NCBI RefSeq assembly: GCF_014654675.1
Contig: NZ_BNBC01000026.1
Coordinates: 78,562 to 135,688 of the forward strand
Direction of reading: 5' to 3'
Source: Streptomyces spiralis
GTDB lineage: Bacteria; Actinomycetota; Actinomycetes; Streptomycetales; Streptomycetaceae
DNA length: 57,127 nucleotides
The notes below the pieces were generated by a model that searched no databases, was not told the DNA's origin, and saw nothing but the letters and a program-made list of their open reading frames with translations. Below, piece after piece: positions 7,922 to 16,969 of the stretch. Made by a program: the position numbers and the translations under genes. Each line of letters opens with the position of its first letter. Position 1 is the first letter of the stretch.

Positions 7922-8166
7922 GGCAAGCGCCTCCCTGGAAGGTCGTAAGGCACGAAACGTGCCCACGCCACTGTACGTCCGGCTGTCGCGCGTCAGCCCT
8001 GCGGGCAATCCTCACACGATCGGATGAATGCCGGGCGAAGATTGCAGTCGGCTGCTCACTCTCCGCTACATTCGCGCCGTTCATGAGGCCATAAGGGCTG
8101 CTCATCAGGCAATCCGGGCACCACGCGGCCGCGTGCATGCCCGAAAGGCAGGAGACCGCACCGCAG

Positions 8167-9663
8167 ATGACGGAACGACCCGCGCAGCGCACTCCCAACC
8201 GCCAGCTCGCCGCGCTCATCGCAGAAGCGGGATTCTCCAACGCAGGTCTGGCCCGTCGCGTGGACCAGCTCGGCCTCGAGCACGGGCTGGACCTCAGATA
8301 CGACAAGACGTCGGTCACCCGCTGGCTGCGCGGGCAGCAGCCCAGGGGAACCACACCCGCCCTCATCGCCGAGGTCTTCACCCGGCGCCTCGGCCGCCGC
8401 CTGACCGCCCAGGACCTCGGCCTGGACGCCTGCGCGCCCGTCTACGCGGGGCTGGAGTTCGCCTCCGCCCCCGAGGAGGCCGTCGACATCGTCAGCGGGC
8501 TGTGGCGCAAGGACTCCGGCAGCCACGCCGAGCTGCGCAAGATCGCCTTCACCCCGGCCGGTCTCGTGGTGCCCAGCCGGGACTGGCTCATCGGGCGCGC
8601 CGACGACCGGGTCGCCCGCGGCGAGGGGCCCGCCGCGCGGGTCCCGGCCCAGGGCCGCCCGGCCGACGCCTCCGCGCCCGCGGACCGGCAGCCGCAGATC
8701 GCCGGCGTGCCCCGCCAGCGCGGCCGGGCCGACCGGGACCAGACCGAGCGGGAGGCCGGGCAGCGGGTCACCTCGGGGGACGTCGCCGCGCTGCGCTCGG
8801 TCGGCGAGCTGTTCCGCGCCCTCGACGACATGTACGGCGGCGGCCACGCCCGCCAGGCCCTCGTGCGCTACCTGGAACACGAGTGCGAGCCGATGCTGCG
8901 CGGCACCTACGGCGAGCAGACGGGCCGCCGGCTGTTCGCGGCGGCCGCCGACCTCACCCGGCTCGCGGGCTGGACGTCGTACGACATCGCCGCGCACGGG
9001 CTCGCGCAGCGGTACTTCGTGCAGGCGCTCCGGCTCGCGCAGGCCGCCGGGGACCGGCCCTACGGCGCCCATGTGCTGGTCACCATGAGCCGGCAGGCCG
9101 TCTACCTCGCGCACGGGCGGGAGGCGGTGCAGCTGGCGCGGGTGGCCCAGCAGGGCATCGGCACCTCGGCGCCGCCCGCCGTCCAGGCGCTGCTGCACGC
9201 CGCCGAGGCGCGCGGGCACGCCGTGCTGGGCGAGGTGCGCGCCTGCACGGCCTCCCTGGTGCGCGCCGAGCGCGCCCTGGAGGGCGCCCGGCCCGGGGAC
9301 GAGGTGCCGTTCTGGGCGCGCTCCTTCGACGAGGCCCAGCTCTCCGACGAGTTCGGGCACTGCCACCGGGACCTCCAGCAGTACCGCGCCGCCGCGCAGC
9401 ACGCCGAGCGCGCGCTCCAGTTGCGCGCCCCGGCGTACGCCCGCAGCCGCCTGTTCTGCCGCGTCGTCCTCGCCACCGCCCGCCTCGGCCTCGGCGACCT
9501 GGACCAGGCCTGCCGCCTCGCCGCCGAGGCGGCGGCCCAGGCCGCCGAGATGCGCTCGGTACGCGCCCACGAGTACGTCCGGGACTTCGAGCGCCGCCTG
9601 GAGCCGTACAAGGACGCGACCGCCGTACGGACCTATCGCGACAAGCTCGCCGCCCTGAACTGA
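8167..9663 (+). CDS. NsdA-like helix-turn-helix/TPR regulator
   Basis: A 498-residue protein. Residues 1-85 look like an XRE-type helix-turn-helix (AALIAEAGFSNAGLARRVDQLG, then DKTSVTRWLRGQQPRG). A variable Pro/Ala/Arg linker follows, and the C-terminal half is tetratricopeptide-like (ALRLAQAAGDRPYGAHVL, AVQLARVAQQGI). This layout matches the Streptomyces NsdA-type developmental and antibiotic regulators. The ATG at 8167 is preferred over the ATG at 8137; a GGAG lies about 12 bases before it, so the start is uncertain. It is divergent from lipB over a roughly 245-bp gap in which I found no operator. Confidence 0.8.
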   Translation: MTERPAQRTPNRQLAALIAEAGFSNAGLARRVDQLGLEHGLDLRYDKTSVTRWLRGQQPRGTTPALIAEVFTRRLGRRLTAQDLGLDACAPVYAGLEFASAPEEAVDIVSGLWRKDSGSHAELRKIAFTPAGLVVPSRDWLIGRADDRVARGEGPAARVPAQGRPADASAPADRQPQIAGVPRQRGRADRDQTEREAGQRVTSGDVAALRSVGELFRALDDMYGGGHARQALVRYLEHECEPMLRGTYGEQTGRRLFAAAADLTRLAGWTSYDIAAHGLAQRYFVQALRLAQAAGDRPYGAHVLVTMSRQAVYLAHGREAVQLARVAQQGIGTSAPPAVQALLHAAEARGHAVLGEVRACTASLVRAERALEGARPGDEVPFWARSFDEAQLSDEFGHCHRDLQQYRAAAQHAERALQLRAPAYARSRLFCRVVLATARLGLGDLDQACRLAAEAAAQAAEMRSVRAHEYVRDFERRLEPYKDATAVRTYRDKLAALN

Positions 9664-9755
9664 GAGAGGTGGCGCGGGGCGACGGGGGTGGTGCGGACAT
9701 GCAGCGGCCTGGACGCGTCCGGCCCATGGGCGGGCGCGTCCAGGCCGGGGCGGTG

Positions 9756-11282
9756 TCAGGCCGCCGCCGCTCTCGGCGACGTCGGTTCCGGGTCCGCGCG
9801 GTGCAGGGAGCGGCCCGTGCCCAGGTCCGCCAGGAGGGCGGCGCAGGCCCGGTGGGCCGAGTGCAGGGCGCCCTGGAGGGTGCTGGTGTCGCGGTGGTCG
9901 CCGCAGACGTACAGGCCCGCCAGGAGGCGCACCGGGCGGCGGAGGTCGTGCGGGGGACGCATCGCGGGGACCGCCTCGCGGGTGTGGTGGACGGCGAGCG
10001 TCTCCCAGCGGGCGGTCGAGGTGCCGTACAGCCGGGACAGATGGCGGCGTACGGCGGCGTCGACGTCGGCCGGGGGCTCGCCCAGGACGGTCGAGGAGAC
10101 CAGGGCCCGGCCGGCGGGGGCGCGGGACGGGTCGACGTGACTGATCACGGCCGTGTGCGCGACCGGCCCGCCGCGGTCCGAGTCGAGCAGCAGGTGCCCG
10201 CCCGTCGCCGGGGGCTCGTCCGTCGTGTGGTGCACCACCGTCACCGGGTGGAAGTCCGGCACGCGCAGACCCGGCAGCAGCTCGGCGGCGGTGCGCGCGT
10301 CCGTGGCGACCAGGACCGCGCGGCAGCGGATCTCGCCGTGCTCGGCGGTGGTCACCGAGTTGGTGGCGACGGAGGTCACCCGGACCCCGGTGTGCACCGT
10401 GCCCGGCGGCAGCGCCCCGGCGAGCAGTTCCGGCAGGACCTCCGCGCCGCCCTCCGGCAGGCACAGCCTGCCGCTCGCGAAGGCGTGCAGCGCGAGGTCC
10501 GCGCAGCGGCTGGAGGTGGTCAGGTCCGGGTCGCACAGCAGGGCGGACAGCAGCGGCCGCAGAAAGCCGTCGACGGTGCGGGCGGGCAGCCCGCGGGCCG
10601 CCAGCGCCTGGTCGGCGGGCAGTTCGGGGCGGGCCAGGAGGCGTTCGACCGGAGTGGCGGCGATCCGGGCGAGCGCGGTGCGCAGGCGCAGGGGCGCGCC
10701 GATGCCGAAGGGCTGGGCGCGCTCGCCCAGTCCGGGCCGGGGCCTGCCGGTGCGCACCAGGGGCGCGGTGCCGGGGAAGGGCGCGTCGAGCCGTGCCGCG
10801 GGGGCGGCGCCGGTGTGCGGCGGGGTGTCCGGGCGGAACCCGGTGTCGGGCGGGACGGGGCGCAGGGCACGGCCCGTCCGGACGCCCCCGGGGGGAGCGG
10901 AGGACCGGGGGGCGCTCGCAAGGGCGCGTACCGCGTGAAGTGCGCCCCGTGCGCTCCGTACGCTCCCTCCACCCGCCGGGGCGCCCGCGCGGTGGTGCCG
11001 GCCGTCGCTGTGCAGCAGGACCCCCGGTGCGAAGGAGCGCAGCACGAGCGCGTCCAGCCCCGGGCCCCGGCCCAGTTGGGGATAGGACGTGAACAGCAAC
11101 TGCCCGATCCGGTCGAGCCGGAACCCGTCGACCTTCTCCGTCGACATACGGCCGCCCACGTAAGGGGCGGCTTCCAGGACTGCGGTCGTTACTCCTGCGC
11201 TGGTCAGTCGATGGGCCGCCGAGAGCCCGGCGACCCCGGCTCCCACCACGACGACATCCACCTGGTACGCGGGCTCAAGCAC
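9756..11282 (-). CDS. FAD-dependent amine oxidase/phytoene-desaturase-like oxidoreductase
   Basis: A 508-residue flavoprotein with an N-terminal Rossmann fingerprint (VDVVVVGAGVAGLSAAHRL) and the flavin motif VGGRMST. Near the C-terminus is a second FAD contact (GLYVCGDHRDTSTLQGALHSA) typical of NAD(P)-binding amine oxidase-like proteins. A long Pro/Gly/Arg-rich insert around residues 95-185 is low complexity and probably disordered. Substrate is unknown; it has no carotenoid-gene neighbours. The GTG at 11282 has a GAGGAGGGG ribosome site. It follows the epimerase gene on the same strand, 159 bp downstream. Confidence 0.8.
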   Translation of the reverse strand: MLEPAYQVDVVVVGAGVAGLSAAHRLTSAGVTTAVLEAAPYVGGRMSTEKVDGFRLDRIGQLLFTSYPQLGRGPGLDALVLRSFAPGVLLHSDGRHHRAGAPAGGGSVRSARGALHAVRALASAPRSSAPPGGVRTGRALRPVPPDTGFRPDTPPHTGAAPAARLDAPFPGTAPLVRTGRPRPGLGERAQPFGIGAPLRLRTALARIAATPVERLLARPELPADQALAARGLPARTVDGFLRPLLSALLCDPDLTTSSRCADLALHAFASGRLCLPEGGAEVLPELLAGALPPGTVHTGVRVTSVATNSVTTAEHGEIRCRAVLVATDARTAAELLPGLRVPDFHPVTVVHHTTDEPPATGGHLLLDSDRGGPVAHTAVISHVDPSRAPAGRALVSSTVLGEPPADVDAAVRRHLSRLYGTSTARWETLAVHHTREAVPAMRPPHDLRRPVRLLAGLYVCGDHRDTSTLQGALHSAHRACAALLADLGTGRSLHRADPEPTSPRAAAA

Positions 11283-11441
11283 GTGCCCCTCCTCGAGGTT
11301 GCGCGACCGGTGGAGCAGTGATGCCCCCAACCGGGTTGAGGAATACCCGAGTTCGGCACGAGGTTAGGGTCGTAATCGGTCAGGTGCAGTCGCGCATCGA
11401 CAGGGCACGGTCGCACGGCGGTCGCATACGGTCGCACTGCA

Positions 11442-12338
11442 TCACAGGGCGGCCCGTACCGCGTCCTCGATCCCCGGGAACGCGAACGAGAACCCCGACT
11501 CCAGCAGCCGCTTCGGCACCACCCGTGCGCTGCCCAGCACATCCCCCGCCATCTCCCCGAGCACCACCCGCAGCACCGGCGCCGGCACGGCGAACGGTGT
11601 CGGCCGGTGCAGCACCCGCCCCATCACCGCCGTGATCTCACGGTTCGTCACCGGCTGCGGCGCGGTGAGATTGACCGGCCCCGACAGGCTCTCGGTGTCG
11701 ACGAGATGCCGCAGCGCCGCCACCTCGTCGTGCAGCGCGACGAACGACCAGTACTGCCGTCCGTCGCCCAGACGCCCGCCCAACCCGGCCTTGAACAGCG
11801 GGAACAGCCGTCCCCAGGCCCCGCCCCGGCGGGCCACCACCAGCCCGGTGCGTGCGAACACCGTCCGGATGCCCGCCTCCTGCGCCGCCGCCGCTGCCTC
11901 CTCCCAGGCCACGCACAACTCGGGCAGAAAGCCGTCCCCGGGCGGGGCGCTCTCGTCGACCTCCCCGTCGCCCGTGTCGCCGTAGAAGCCGATCGCGCTG
12001 CCGCAGACGAAGACCCGCGGCGGCGTGTCGAGGGAGGCGACGGCCTCCGCGAGCGCCGCCGTGCCGAGCACCCGGCCGTCCCGCATCGTCTTCTTGTACG
12101 CCTCGGTCCAGCGGTGGTCGCCCACCCCGGCGCCCGCCAGATTGACCACGGCGTCGCAACCGGCGAGCCCGGCCGCGTCCACGTACTGCCGCTCGGGGTC
12201 CCAGCAGACCTCGTCACCGCCCCGGGCCGCCCGGCGCACCAGGCGCACCACCTCGTGCCCGTCCGAGACCAGGGAGCGCACCAGTGCGCTGCCGATGAGA
12301 CCGGACGCGCCGGCCACCGCGATTCGCGAACGTTCCAT
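11442..12338 (-). CDS. TIGR01777-family NAD-dependent epimerase/dehydratase (YfcH-like)
   Basis: A 298-residue atypical short-chain dehydrogenase. The N-terminal nucleotide motif is AGASGLIGSALV, and VNLAGAGVGDHRWT and SAIGFYGDTGDG follow, both characteristic of the YfcH/TIGR01777 subfamily. A C-terminal DUF1731-like segment runs to about residue 298. Function in vivo is unknown. The ATG at 12338 is divergent from the acetyltransferase gene, with only about 70 bp between them. CAGGAT six bases upstream could be a weak -10 for a leaderless message. Confidence 0.85.
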   Translation of the reverse strand: MERSRIAVAGASGLIGSALVRSLVSDGHEVVRLVRRAARGGDEVCWDPERQYVDAAGLAGCDAVVNLAGAGVGDHRWTEAYKKTMRDGRVLGTAALAEAVASLDTPPRVFVCGSAIGFYGDTGDGEVDESAPPGDGFLPELCVAWEEAAAAAQEAGIRTVFARTGLVVARRGGAWGRLFPLFKAGLGGRLGDGRQYWSFVALHDEVAALRHLVDTESLSGPVNLTAPQPVTNREITAVMGRVLHRPTPFAVPAPVLRVVLGEMAGDVLGSARVVPKRLLESGFSFAFPGIEDAVRAAL

Positions 12339-12395
12339 GCGCCCATCCTGCCCGCCGCGGCACGGAAATTCCGGGGCACCCATCGGCCCCCGTCG

Positions 12396-12401
12396 TAGAG
12401 T
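12396..12401 (+). promoter_or_regulatory. -10 element TAGAGT, possible leaderless start
   Basis: TAGAGT ends 7 bases before the acetyltransferase ATG at 12409 and no ribosome site precedes the ATG. Confidence 0.45.
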
Positions 12402-12408
12402 GATCGCC

Positions 12409-12897
12409 ATGCCGGTCGTCCACATACGCCCCGCCACACCCGACGACGAGGACCCGCTCGCCCGGCTCGACCGGGCCACCTGGTCCACGCTGCACTCCGT
12501 GCAGCCGCGTCCGCAGCCGCCGTACGAGCCCTTCTTCACCGAGCGGTCCGGGCCGGACGAGATCCTCGTGGCCGAGCTGGACGGCGCCGTCGTCGGCTAC
12601 ATCCGGCTGGGTCTGGCCACACCGCTGGCGTCCAACGCGCACGTCCGCCAGATACGGGGCCTGGCCGTCGCCGACGAGGCGCGCGGCGCGGGAGTCGGCC
12701 GGGCCCTGCTGCGCGCCGCCGTCGCGGAGGCCCGCCGTCAGGGCGCCCGCCGCCTCAGCCTGCGGGTGCTGGGCCACAACACCGCCGCTCGCAAGCTGTA
12801 CGAGTCCGAGGGCTTCGTCGTGGAAGGTGTCCAGCCGGAGGAGTTCCTGCTGGACGGCGCCTACGTCGACGACGTGCTCATGGGCCGCCCCCTGTGA
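12409..12897 (+). CDS. GNAT-family N-acetyltransferase
   Basis: A 162-residue single-domain acetyltransferase. The acetyl-CoA-binding motif A is IRGLAVADEARGAGVGRALL and motif B is LRVLGHNTAARKLYESEGF. These fit the RimI/PhnO type; the acceptor is not evident. The ATG at 12409 begins MPVVHIRPATPDDED, the usual GNAT first strand. It is convergent with the MarP-like protease gene, whose stop lies 66 bp beyond. Confidence 0.9.
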   Translation: MPVVHIRPATPDDEDPLARLDRATWSTLHSVQPRPQPPYEPFFTERSGPDEILVAELDGAVVGYIRLGLATPLASNAHVRQIRGLAVADEARGAGVGRALLRAAVAEARRQGARRLSLRVLGHNTAARKLYESEGFVVEGVQPEEFLLDGAYVDDVLMGRPL

Positions 12898-12918
12898 CCG
12901 AAGCCCCTGACACGCCTG

Positions 12919-12960
12919 TGTGACGTGATACGCCCCCTGTGACCTGATACGGCCCGTGTG
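12919..12960. repeat. Imperfect 21-bp direct repeat after the GNAT gene
   Basis: Two copies of a TGTGACNTGATACG-type sequence lie in the 65-bp gap between convergent genes. No clean hairpin terminator was seen here. Confidence 0.4.
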
Positions 12961-12962
12961 CC

Positions 12963-14147
12963 TCAGGAGGACACCAGCGCGCCCGTGTCCACCGCCCTCG
13001 TCGCGGCCGCCGCCTGCTGTGCGTCCGAGGCGATCTCGGCCGCCGTCAGCGCGTAGCCCGTCTCGCTGTTCGAGGTGGAGCGGGCGAAGACCATGCCGTA
13101 GACACGGCCGTCGCCGGTCAGCAGCGGGCCGCCGGAGTTGCCGGGGCGGACGGTGGAGCGGACCGCGTAGATGTCCCGGGTGACCGTGGCGGTGTTGTAG
13201 ATGTTCTGGCCCGTCGCCCGGATCCGGTTCGCCACCGTCGCCGCCTGCAGGTCCAGGCCGCCGTCCTGCGGATAGCCCGCGACCACGGCCGCGTCGCCGC
13301 GCGCGGCGGTGCCGTCGAAGCGCAGCACGGGGGCGCGCAGGCCGGGGACGTAGAGCACGGCCACGTCCCGGTCGGGGTCGAACAGCACCACCCGCGCCTG
13401 GTAGGCGTGGCCTACGCCGCCGATCTGCACGGCCGGATCGTCGATGCCCGCCACCACGTGCGCGTTGGTCATCACATGCTGCGGCGCGTACACGAAGCCG
13501 CTGCCCTCGCGGCCCTGGTTGCCCGAGGTGCCAAGGATCTTGACCGTGCTGAGCCGGGCGGCGTTCGTCGTGGCGGCCGTCACACTGTCGCCGGAGGGCT
13601 TGGCCACGCCCGCCGCCGGCTCGTTCTCGAACGGGTTGAACACCTGCGGGAAACCCGCCTCGGTCAGCGCGGAGGTGGCGCTCGAGAACCAGGCCGGCGT
13701 GGTGTCCGGCATCGCCTTCTGCACGGCGCCCAGCAGCCTCGAGTCACGTATCGCCGTCGTCACCACCGGGGACGATGAGGCACCCAGCACGCTCGCCGCC
13801 ACCCAGGCCACGATCAGCACCGCCACCGCGTTGGCGGCGGCCCCGCCGACCCCGTCGGCCACGCGCAGCGGCCCGTGGTCCAGCTCGCCCCGCAGCCGCA
13901 GCGCCAGGCGCCCCGCCAGCTCGTGCCCCACCACCGCGGGGACCAGCACCGTGAGCACGGCGGTGACCGTCGCCGTCGTCGTCCCGCGCGTGACGAAGTC
14001 CATCACCCACGGCAGCACCCACACGCCGACGACCGCACCGCCCACGAACCCGGCCAGCGAGACACAGCCGGCCACCAGTCCGCGCCGGTAGCCGGACGCC
14101 GCGTAGAGCAGGATCAGCAGCAACAACACGAGGTCGAGCAGGTCCAC
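12963..14147 (-). CDS. MarP-like membrane-anchored serine protease
   Basis: A 394-residue protein with a CvpA-like N-terminal block of four hydrophobic helices (residues 1-125), then an extracytoplasmic chymotrypsin-fold protease. The catalytic triad is visible as His230 (TNAHVVAG), Asp261 (DPDRDVAVL) and Ser338 (RPGNSGGP). Layout, length and triad spacing closely match mycobacterial MarP, which supports survival in acid by activating a cell-wall hydrolase. The GTG at 14147 starts directly at the first helix (DLLDLVLLLLILL). It is divergent from a peptidoglycan amidase gene, about 220 bp away, consistent with a cell-wall role (inference). Confidence 0.9.
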   Translation of the reverse strand: MDLLDLVLLLLILLYAASGYRRGLVAGCVSLAGFVGGAVVGVWVLPWVMDFVTRGTTTATVTAVLTVLVPAVVGHELAGRLALRLRGELDHGPLRVADGVGGAAANAVAVLIVAWVAASVLGASSSPVVTTAIRDSRLLGAVQKAMPDTTPAWFSSATSALTEAGFPQVFNPFENEPAAGVAKPSGDSVTAATTNAARLSTVKILGTSGNQGREGSGFVYAPQHVMTNAHVVAGIDDPAVQIGGVGHAYQARVVLFDPDRDVAVLYVPGLRAPVLRFDGTAARGDAAVVAGYPQDGGLDLQAATVANRIRATGQNIYNTATVTRDIYAVRSTVRPGNSGGPLLTGDGRVYGMVFARSTSNSETGYALTAAEIASDAQQAAAATRAVDTGALVSS

Positions 14148-14369
14148 GCAGGCCGCCTTTCTCTCTGCCCTCTCCGCCCCACATACGCGTGGGACGGGCC
14201 CTGGTGATCAACCGGCCGACTCCGACCGGCCGACCGGCCACGGGCACGCGGATCCGGGATCCGGCCACGTGTACGTGTACCACCAGAAACGACACCGACC
14301 AGGACGATGGTTCCACCAGGTGGCACACCACACATCGCGGACGGACCGGATGGGGGTGACAGTGAGCTC

Positions 14370-15266
14370 ATGCGTGGAGTGGGGAAGGCAGGGCGCACCC
14401 TGGGACGGCCGGGCCCGCGAGGGCGGCGCCGGCTCGGGGTGGCGCACCGGTGCCCGGAGCGGCTGCGGAGCACCGCCGTGACACTGCTGTGCTGTCTGAC
14501 GGGCGCCGCCGCCGTCGGCGCGGTGCTGCTGGGCGCCCAGAGCGTCGAGCACACACTGGCCCTGGAAGCGCCGGACGGGCTGCGCGCACAGGCACCGGGC
14601 TCGGAGCCCGCGCAGGCCGTGGCGCCGCAGCGCGCCGGCTCCCGGTACACCGCGCCCCGGCCGCGCATCGTGCCGCGGACGGCGTGGGTGGACGCCACGA
14701 TGCGCCACCGGCAGCCGCCGCCGCGCTACGACGACAAAGTGGTCGCCGTCTTCGTCCACCACACCGACTCGCCCAACGACTACGACTGCGCCGACGTCCC
14801 GCGCATCATCCGCCATCTGTACGCGGGCCAGACCGGCGCCCGCAACTGGGACGACATCGGCTACAACTTCCTCGTCGACCGCTGCGGCACGATCTACGAG
14901 GGCCGCGCCGGCGGCGTCGACCGCCCCGTCACCGGCGCCCACACCCAGGGCTTCAACCACCGCACGGCGGGCATCGCGGCCATCGGCACGTTCTCGGCCG
15001 GGACCCCCGTGCCGCGAGCGATGACGGACGCGATCGCCGCGGTGGCCGCCTGGAAACTGGGCCTGGCCGGGGTCGACCCGCGCTCCTCCGTCACCCTGGT
15101 CTCCAGCAACACGCTCAGCCGGTACCCGGTCGGCACCACCGCCCTGCTCCCCGCCCTGGCCGGCCACAACGACGGCTTCCGCACGGACTGCCCGGGCGCC
15201 GCCCTCACGGTCCGCCTCCCCGCCATCAGGGAGGCAGCGGCCCGGCTCCAGGGCAGGAGGCGCTGA
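14370..15266 (+). CDS. PGRP-type N-acetylmuramoyl-L-alanine amidase, exported
   Basis: A 298-residue protein with a basic N-terminus and a hydrophobic signal or anchor (about residues 35-57, TLLCCLTGAAAVGAVLLGA), then a peptidoglycan-recognition domain. Zinc ligands are visible: His in VAVFVHHTDS, and His and Cys in GHNDGFRTDCPG; YNFLVDRCGTIYEGR is the family's central motif. It should cleave the bond between muramic acid and the stem peptide outside the membrane. The ATG at 14370 is preceded by a GGGGGTGA-type site. Divergent from the MarP-like protease; convergent with the DUF4240 gene. Confidence 0.88.
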   Translation: MRGVGKAGRTLGRPGPRGRRRLGVAHRCPERLRSTAVTLLCCLTGAAAVGAVLLGAQSVEHTLALEAPDGLRAQAPGSEPAQAVAPQRAGSRYTAPRPRIVPRTAWVDATMRHRQPPPRYDDKVVAVFVHHTDSPNDYDCADVPRIIRHLYAGQTGARNWDDIGYNFLVDRCGTIYEGRAGGVDRPVTGAHTQGFNHRTAGIAAIGTFSAGTPVPRAMTDAIAAVAAWKLGLAGVDPRSSVTLVSSNTLSRYPVGTTALLPALAGHNDGFRTDCPGAALTVRLPAIREAAARLQGRRR

Positions 15267-15311
15267 GCGGCGGGGCCGGGCCTAGGGGCCGATCCCGGAA
15301 TCGCCCCGGAA

Positions 15312-15326
15312 TGACTCCCGGAGTCA
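15312..15326. terminator. Short palindrome TGACTCC-C-GGAGTCA spanning the DUF4240 stop codon
   Basis: A perfect 7+1+7 palindrome that includes the DUF4240 stop (15324-15326), between convergent genes. A terminator role is possible but the stem is short. Confidence 0.4.
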
Positions 15327-15842
15327 CTCGCGGAATCTGTCCCACAGCTTGGGATAGCGCTCGGCGAGTGCCCGGTCGTCCTCGAAGGCGATGGGGGTGC
15401 CCTCCGGTTCCGGCGGGGCGGGTGCGATGCCGAGGTCGGGGGCGACGGTGCCGGTGAGCTGTTCGTAGGCCTCGTCGGCCGCGTAGCCGAGCTCCTCGCC
15501 GTCGCCGTCGATCTCCTCGTCGAAGTCGTCCAGGAGATCCGCGAGCGAGTCCGGGTCGTGCACGGCCCCCTCGAAGACCTCCCGGCCCTGACCGATCAGC
15601 CAGCACCGGAAGAAGTCGAACGCGTCGTCGCTCGCCCCGTCCAGCAGCACCCAGGCGGCGCCCCACAGGTTCCAGCGGTAGGCGCGGTTGTACCGCGACT
15701 CGAAGTGACGGGCGAAGTCCAGCACCAGCTCCGGGTCGAACTCGAGCAGCCGCTCCACGAGCAGATCGGCCTGTTCCTCGGGGTCCCCCTCGGCGGCCCC
15801 GCGCGTGGCGTCGATCAGCTCCCAGAACTCCGTCTCGTCCAT
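15324..15842 (-). CDS. DUF4240 domain protein
   Basis: A 172-residue acidic cytoplasmic protein beginning MDETEFWELIDATRG, the hallmark of DUF4240, with the central RAYRWNLWGAAWVLLDGASDDAFDFFRCWLIGQGRE. The first 130 residues are the domain; the tail is acidic and Pro-rich. Family function is unknown, though such proteins often sit near toxin or immunity genes, which are absent here. A GTG directly before the ATG is an alternative start (15845). Same strand as the WYL regulator, 74 bp downstream of it. Confidence 0.85.
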   Translation of the reverse strand: MDETEFWELIDATRGAAEGDPEEQADLLVERLLEFDPELVLDFARHFESRYNRAYRWNLWGAAWVLLDGASDDAFDFFRCWLIGQGREVFEGAVHDPDSLADLLDDFDEEIDGDGEELGYAADEAYEQLTGTVAPDLGIAPAPPEPEGTPIAFEDDRALAERYPKLWDRFRE

Positions 15843-15916
15843 CACGGGTCAAGCATCGGCCCTCGGGCCGGGGCCCGCACGCGGAGTGCGGCGGATTGTT
15901 ATCAGGCGGCCTGTCG

Positions 15917-16888
15917 TCAGCGGTACAGCGCGGCCAGACGCAGCGCGTCCCGTGCGAAGCGCTCGCGCAGCGACCCGGGGGCCAGCACCTCCACCTCCGG
16001 GCCGAGCGACGTGAGCTGGCCGTGGGCGACCTCCTCGGACTCCACCGGGAGGGTCACCGTCACCCGCCCGTCCTCGTCCGCGGGAGCGGCGGCGGCCAGC
16101 GACTCCCGGGCCGACGCCGGGTCCACGACGTACGGGAGCCGTCGCGCACCCGCCTCGGACAGCCGCACGACCACCTCGGCGCGCAGGATCGACCGGGCGA
16201 ACTGCTCGGCGCGCTCCGCCCAGAAGGCGGGCAGGTCGAACTCCTCGTCGCGCTCGAACCGCTCCTCGCCCACCTCGACGGCCGTGAACCGGCCGACGCG
16301 GTACACGCGGTACGACCCCCGCGCCGCCACCCGCGCGCACAGGTACCAGACCCCCGCCTTCAGCACGAGCCCGTACGGCTCGAGTTCGCGCTCCACCTCG
16401 GCCTCACCGCTCCGGTAGCGCGCGGTGATCCGGCGGTCGTCCCACACCGCGTCGGCGACGGCGGGCAGCAGCTCGGGCGTCCTCGGCTCGGTGAACCAGT
16501 TCGGCGCGTCCAGGTAGAAGCGCTGGGCGGCGCTGCGGGAGGCGTCCCGCAGCGACGGAAGGAGCGCGGCCGACACCTTCAGGCGGGCCGCCGAGGCCGC
16601 GTCCTCGAGGCCCATCTCGCGCAGCGCCCCCGGCACCCCGCTCAGGAACAGCGCCTCCGCCTCGCTGCGCGCGAGCCCGGTCAGCCGCGTACGGTACCCC
16701 CCGATCAGCCGGTACCCGCCGGCCCGCCCCCGGTCGGCGTACACCGGCACGCCCGCCTCGGACAGCGCCTGCGCGTCCCGTGTGACCGTGCGCTCCGACA
16801 CCTCCAGCTCCCGGGCCAGCTCGGCGGCGGTCATGGAGGGGCGGGACTGCAGCAACAGCACCATTTTGATCAGACGGGCGGCACGCAT
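15917..16888 (-). CDS. HTH/WYL-domain transcriptional regulator (YafY-like)
   Basis: A 323-residue regulator with an N-terminal DeoR-type winged helix (LIKMVLLLQSRPSMTAAELA, then ELEVSERTVTRDAQALSEAG) and a C-terminal WYL domain. The YGLVLKAGVWYLCAR motif near residue 170 replaces the canonical W-Y-L, and a WCX tail follows. WYL proteins sense ligands, sometimes nucleic acid. No nearby operon is an obvious target. The ATG at 16888 has only a weak upstream ribosome site. The aceE terminator lies directly upstream. Confidence 0.88.
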   Translation of the reverse strand: MRAARLIKMVLLLQSRPSMTAAELARELEVSERTVTRDAQALSEAGVPVYADRGRAGGYRLIGGYRTRLTGLARSEAEALFLSGVPGALREMGLEDAASAARLKVSAALLPSLRDASRSAAQRFYLDAPNWFTEPRTPELLPAVADAVWDDRRITARYRSGEAEVERELEPYGLVLKAGVWYLCARVAARGSYRVYRVGRFTAVEVGEERFERDEEFDLPAFWAERAEQFARSILRAEVVVRLSEAGARRLPYVVDPASARESLAAAAPADEDGRVTVTLPVESEEVAHGQLTSLGPEVEVLAPGSLRERFARDALRLAALYR

Positions 16889-16909
16889 GCGCCCATGATG
16901 CCGGGGCCA

Positions 16910-16959
16910 CCGACAGCGAAGGGGTACGGCGAGTGCCGTACCCCTTCGTCACCTGTCGG
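16910..16959 (-). terminator. Hairpin terminator of aceE
   Basis: A perfect 14-bp stem (16917-16930 with 16935-16948, loop GAGT) is nested in an outer 7-bp stem (16910-16916 with 16953-16959), just beyond the aceE stop. Confidence 0.85.
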
Positions 16960-16969
16960 CCGTCAGCCC

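Noticed and set aside
9756..12897. FAD oxidoreductase, epimerase and acetyltransferase as a natural-product cluster
   Set aside because: No core biosynthetic enzyme, carrier protein, transporter or pathway regulator is present, and all three are typical scattered core genes.
15324..16888. DUF4240 plus WYL regulator as a defence or toxin-immunity module
   Set aside because: WYL regulators and DUF4240 proteins sometimes occur near such systems, but no nuclease, toxin, helicase or other effector gene lies nearby.
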